Positions 63,761 through 64,000 of a stretch of 64,000 bases of DNA are shown here, in pieces. The DNA lies in NCBI RefSeq assembly GCF_018885265.1, contig NZ_CP076538.1, forward strand, positions 5,430,001 to 5,494,000. Direction: 5' to 3'. The stretch is from Amycolatopsis aidingensis. GTDB taxonomy: Bacteria > Actinomycetota > Actinomycetes > Mycobacteriales > Pseudonocardiaceae. The number at the start of each line of letters is the position of its first letter. The first letter of the stretch is position 1. A program made the position numbers and the translations under genes. Below the pieces are notes generated by a model, which ran no database searches, was not told the DNA's origin, and saw nothing but the letters and a program-made list of their open reading frames with translations.

Positions 63761-64000
63761 CCGGCGGCAGCGCGCCGGCATCGGCCCGCACGTGCGCGCG
63801 CATCCCGTGCGGGCCGAACAGGATGAGCAGCTCGACCACCGCACCGTCGGCGCTGCCCAGCCAGTGCGGCAGGTTCGTGTCGAACTCGGCTGCCTCGCCG
63901 GGCGGCACGATCAGGTCGCGCTCACCGAGCACGAGCCGCAGGCGTCCATTGAGCACGTAGAGCCATTCGAAGCCCTCATGCGTCTGCGGGTTCGGTTCGA
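63747..64000 (-). CDS. C-terminal part of a cupin-domain protein (probably an XRE-cupin regulator)
   Basis: Only the last 84 residues are inside the window. They form a cupin fold: PQTHEGFEWLYVLNGRLRLV, LIVPPGEAAEFDTNLPHWLG, VVELLILFG. The pattern is that of the sensor domain of XRE-family regulators such as PuuR-type proteins, but the DNA-binding part would lie beyond 64000, so a plain cupin protein is possible. Its 3' end overlaps the DUF1905 gene on the other strand. Confidence 0.7.
   Translation of the reverse strand, partial: EPNPQTHEGFEWLYVLNGRLRLVLGERDLIVPPGEAAEFDTNLPHWLGSADGAVVELLILFGPHGMRAHVRADAGALPPVTGR

Overview
The window is high-GC actinobacterial chromosome. The best guess is a Pseudonocardiales-type organism. 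Support comes from the gene set and order, GTG starts, ATGA/GTGA stop-start overlaps, actinobacterial SOS boxes of the form TCGAAC-N4-GTTCGA, and ALF, LGFP and AbfB secreted proteins. The genus is an inference. Almost all sequence is coding. I found no rRNA, tRNA, CRISPR array, insertion sequence or phage gene.

Conserved backbone. Seven kinds of gene keep the order known from Mycobacterium tuberculosis around Rv2718c-Rv2738c: nrdR, a chiZ-like LysM gene, lexA, hflX-dapF-miaA with the Rv2728c-like gene, the DUF349 gene, the Rv2732c-like gene with miaB, and recX-recA-DUF3046. The gluABCD amino-acid ABC transporter lies next to miaB. SOS boxes sit in front of lexA, the chiZ-like gene and recA. 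The nrdJ gene at the left edge is interrupted by an intein whose second half lies outside the window.

Insert 1 (about 11.5-36.9 kb) lies between the DUF349 gene and the Rv2732c/miaB pair. Its left part (11.6-29.0 kb) looks like a catabolic island for oxalate or a related small acid. It holds an aldehyde dehydrogenase, a ketopantoate-reductase-like enzyme, a DUF6457 gene, an oxalyl-CoA decarboxylase/2-hydroxyacyl-CoA lyase-like ThDP enzyme, formyl-CoA transferase, an ADP-forming acyl-CoA synthetase, an Nramp-like transporter, TerC, a FadR-type GntR regulator, a sucCD pair, an aminotransferase and an oxalate/formate-type MFS carrier. An 11-bp motif, ATACTGYATAC, recurs at the cluster's promoters and probably is the GntR operator. 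The right part (29.1-36.7 kb) is a secreted ALF-repeat locus with a 1261-residue polymorphic toxin, its probable immunity gene, an ALF-AbfB-LGFP protein and a short ALF protein.

Insert 2 (about 42.5-53.2 kb) lies between gluD and recX. It holds an sdhCAB operon, an Entner-Doudoroff edd-eda pair, a lipase-maturation-factor membrane protein, a secreted GH5 glycosidase of endoglycoceramidase type and an HSL-type esterase.

Right end (55.5-64 kb): a membrane-anchored Hsp70-like protein, helicase Lhr, a secreted Asn/Gly-repeat protein, a DUF1905 protein and the C-terminal end of a cupin protein. Several perfect hairpins and two dispersed intergenic repeat families mark gene ends.
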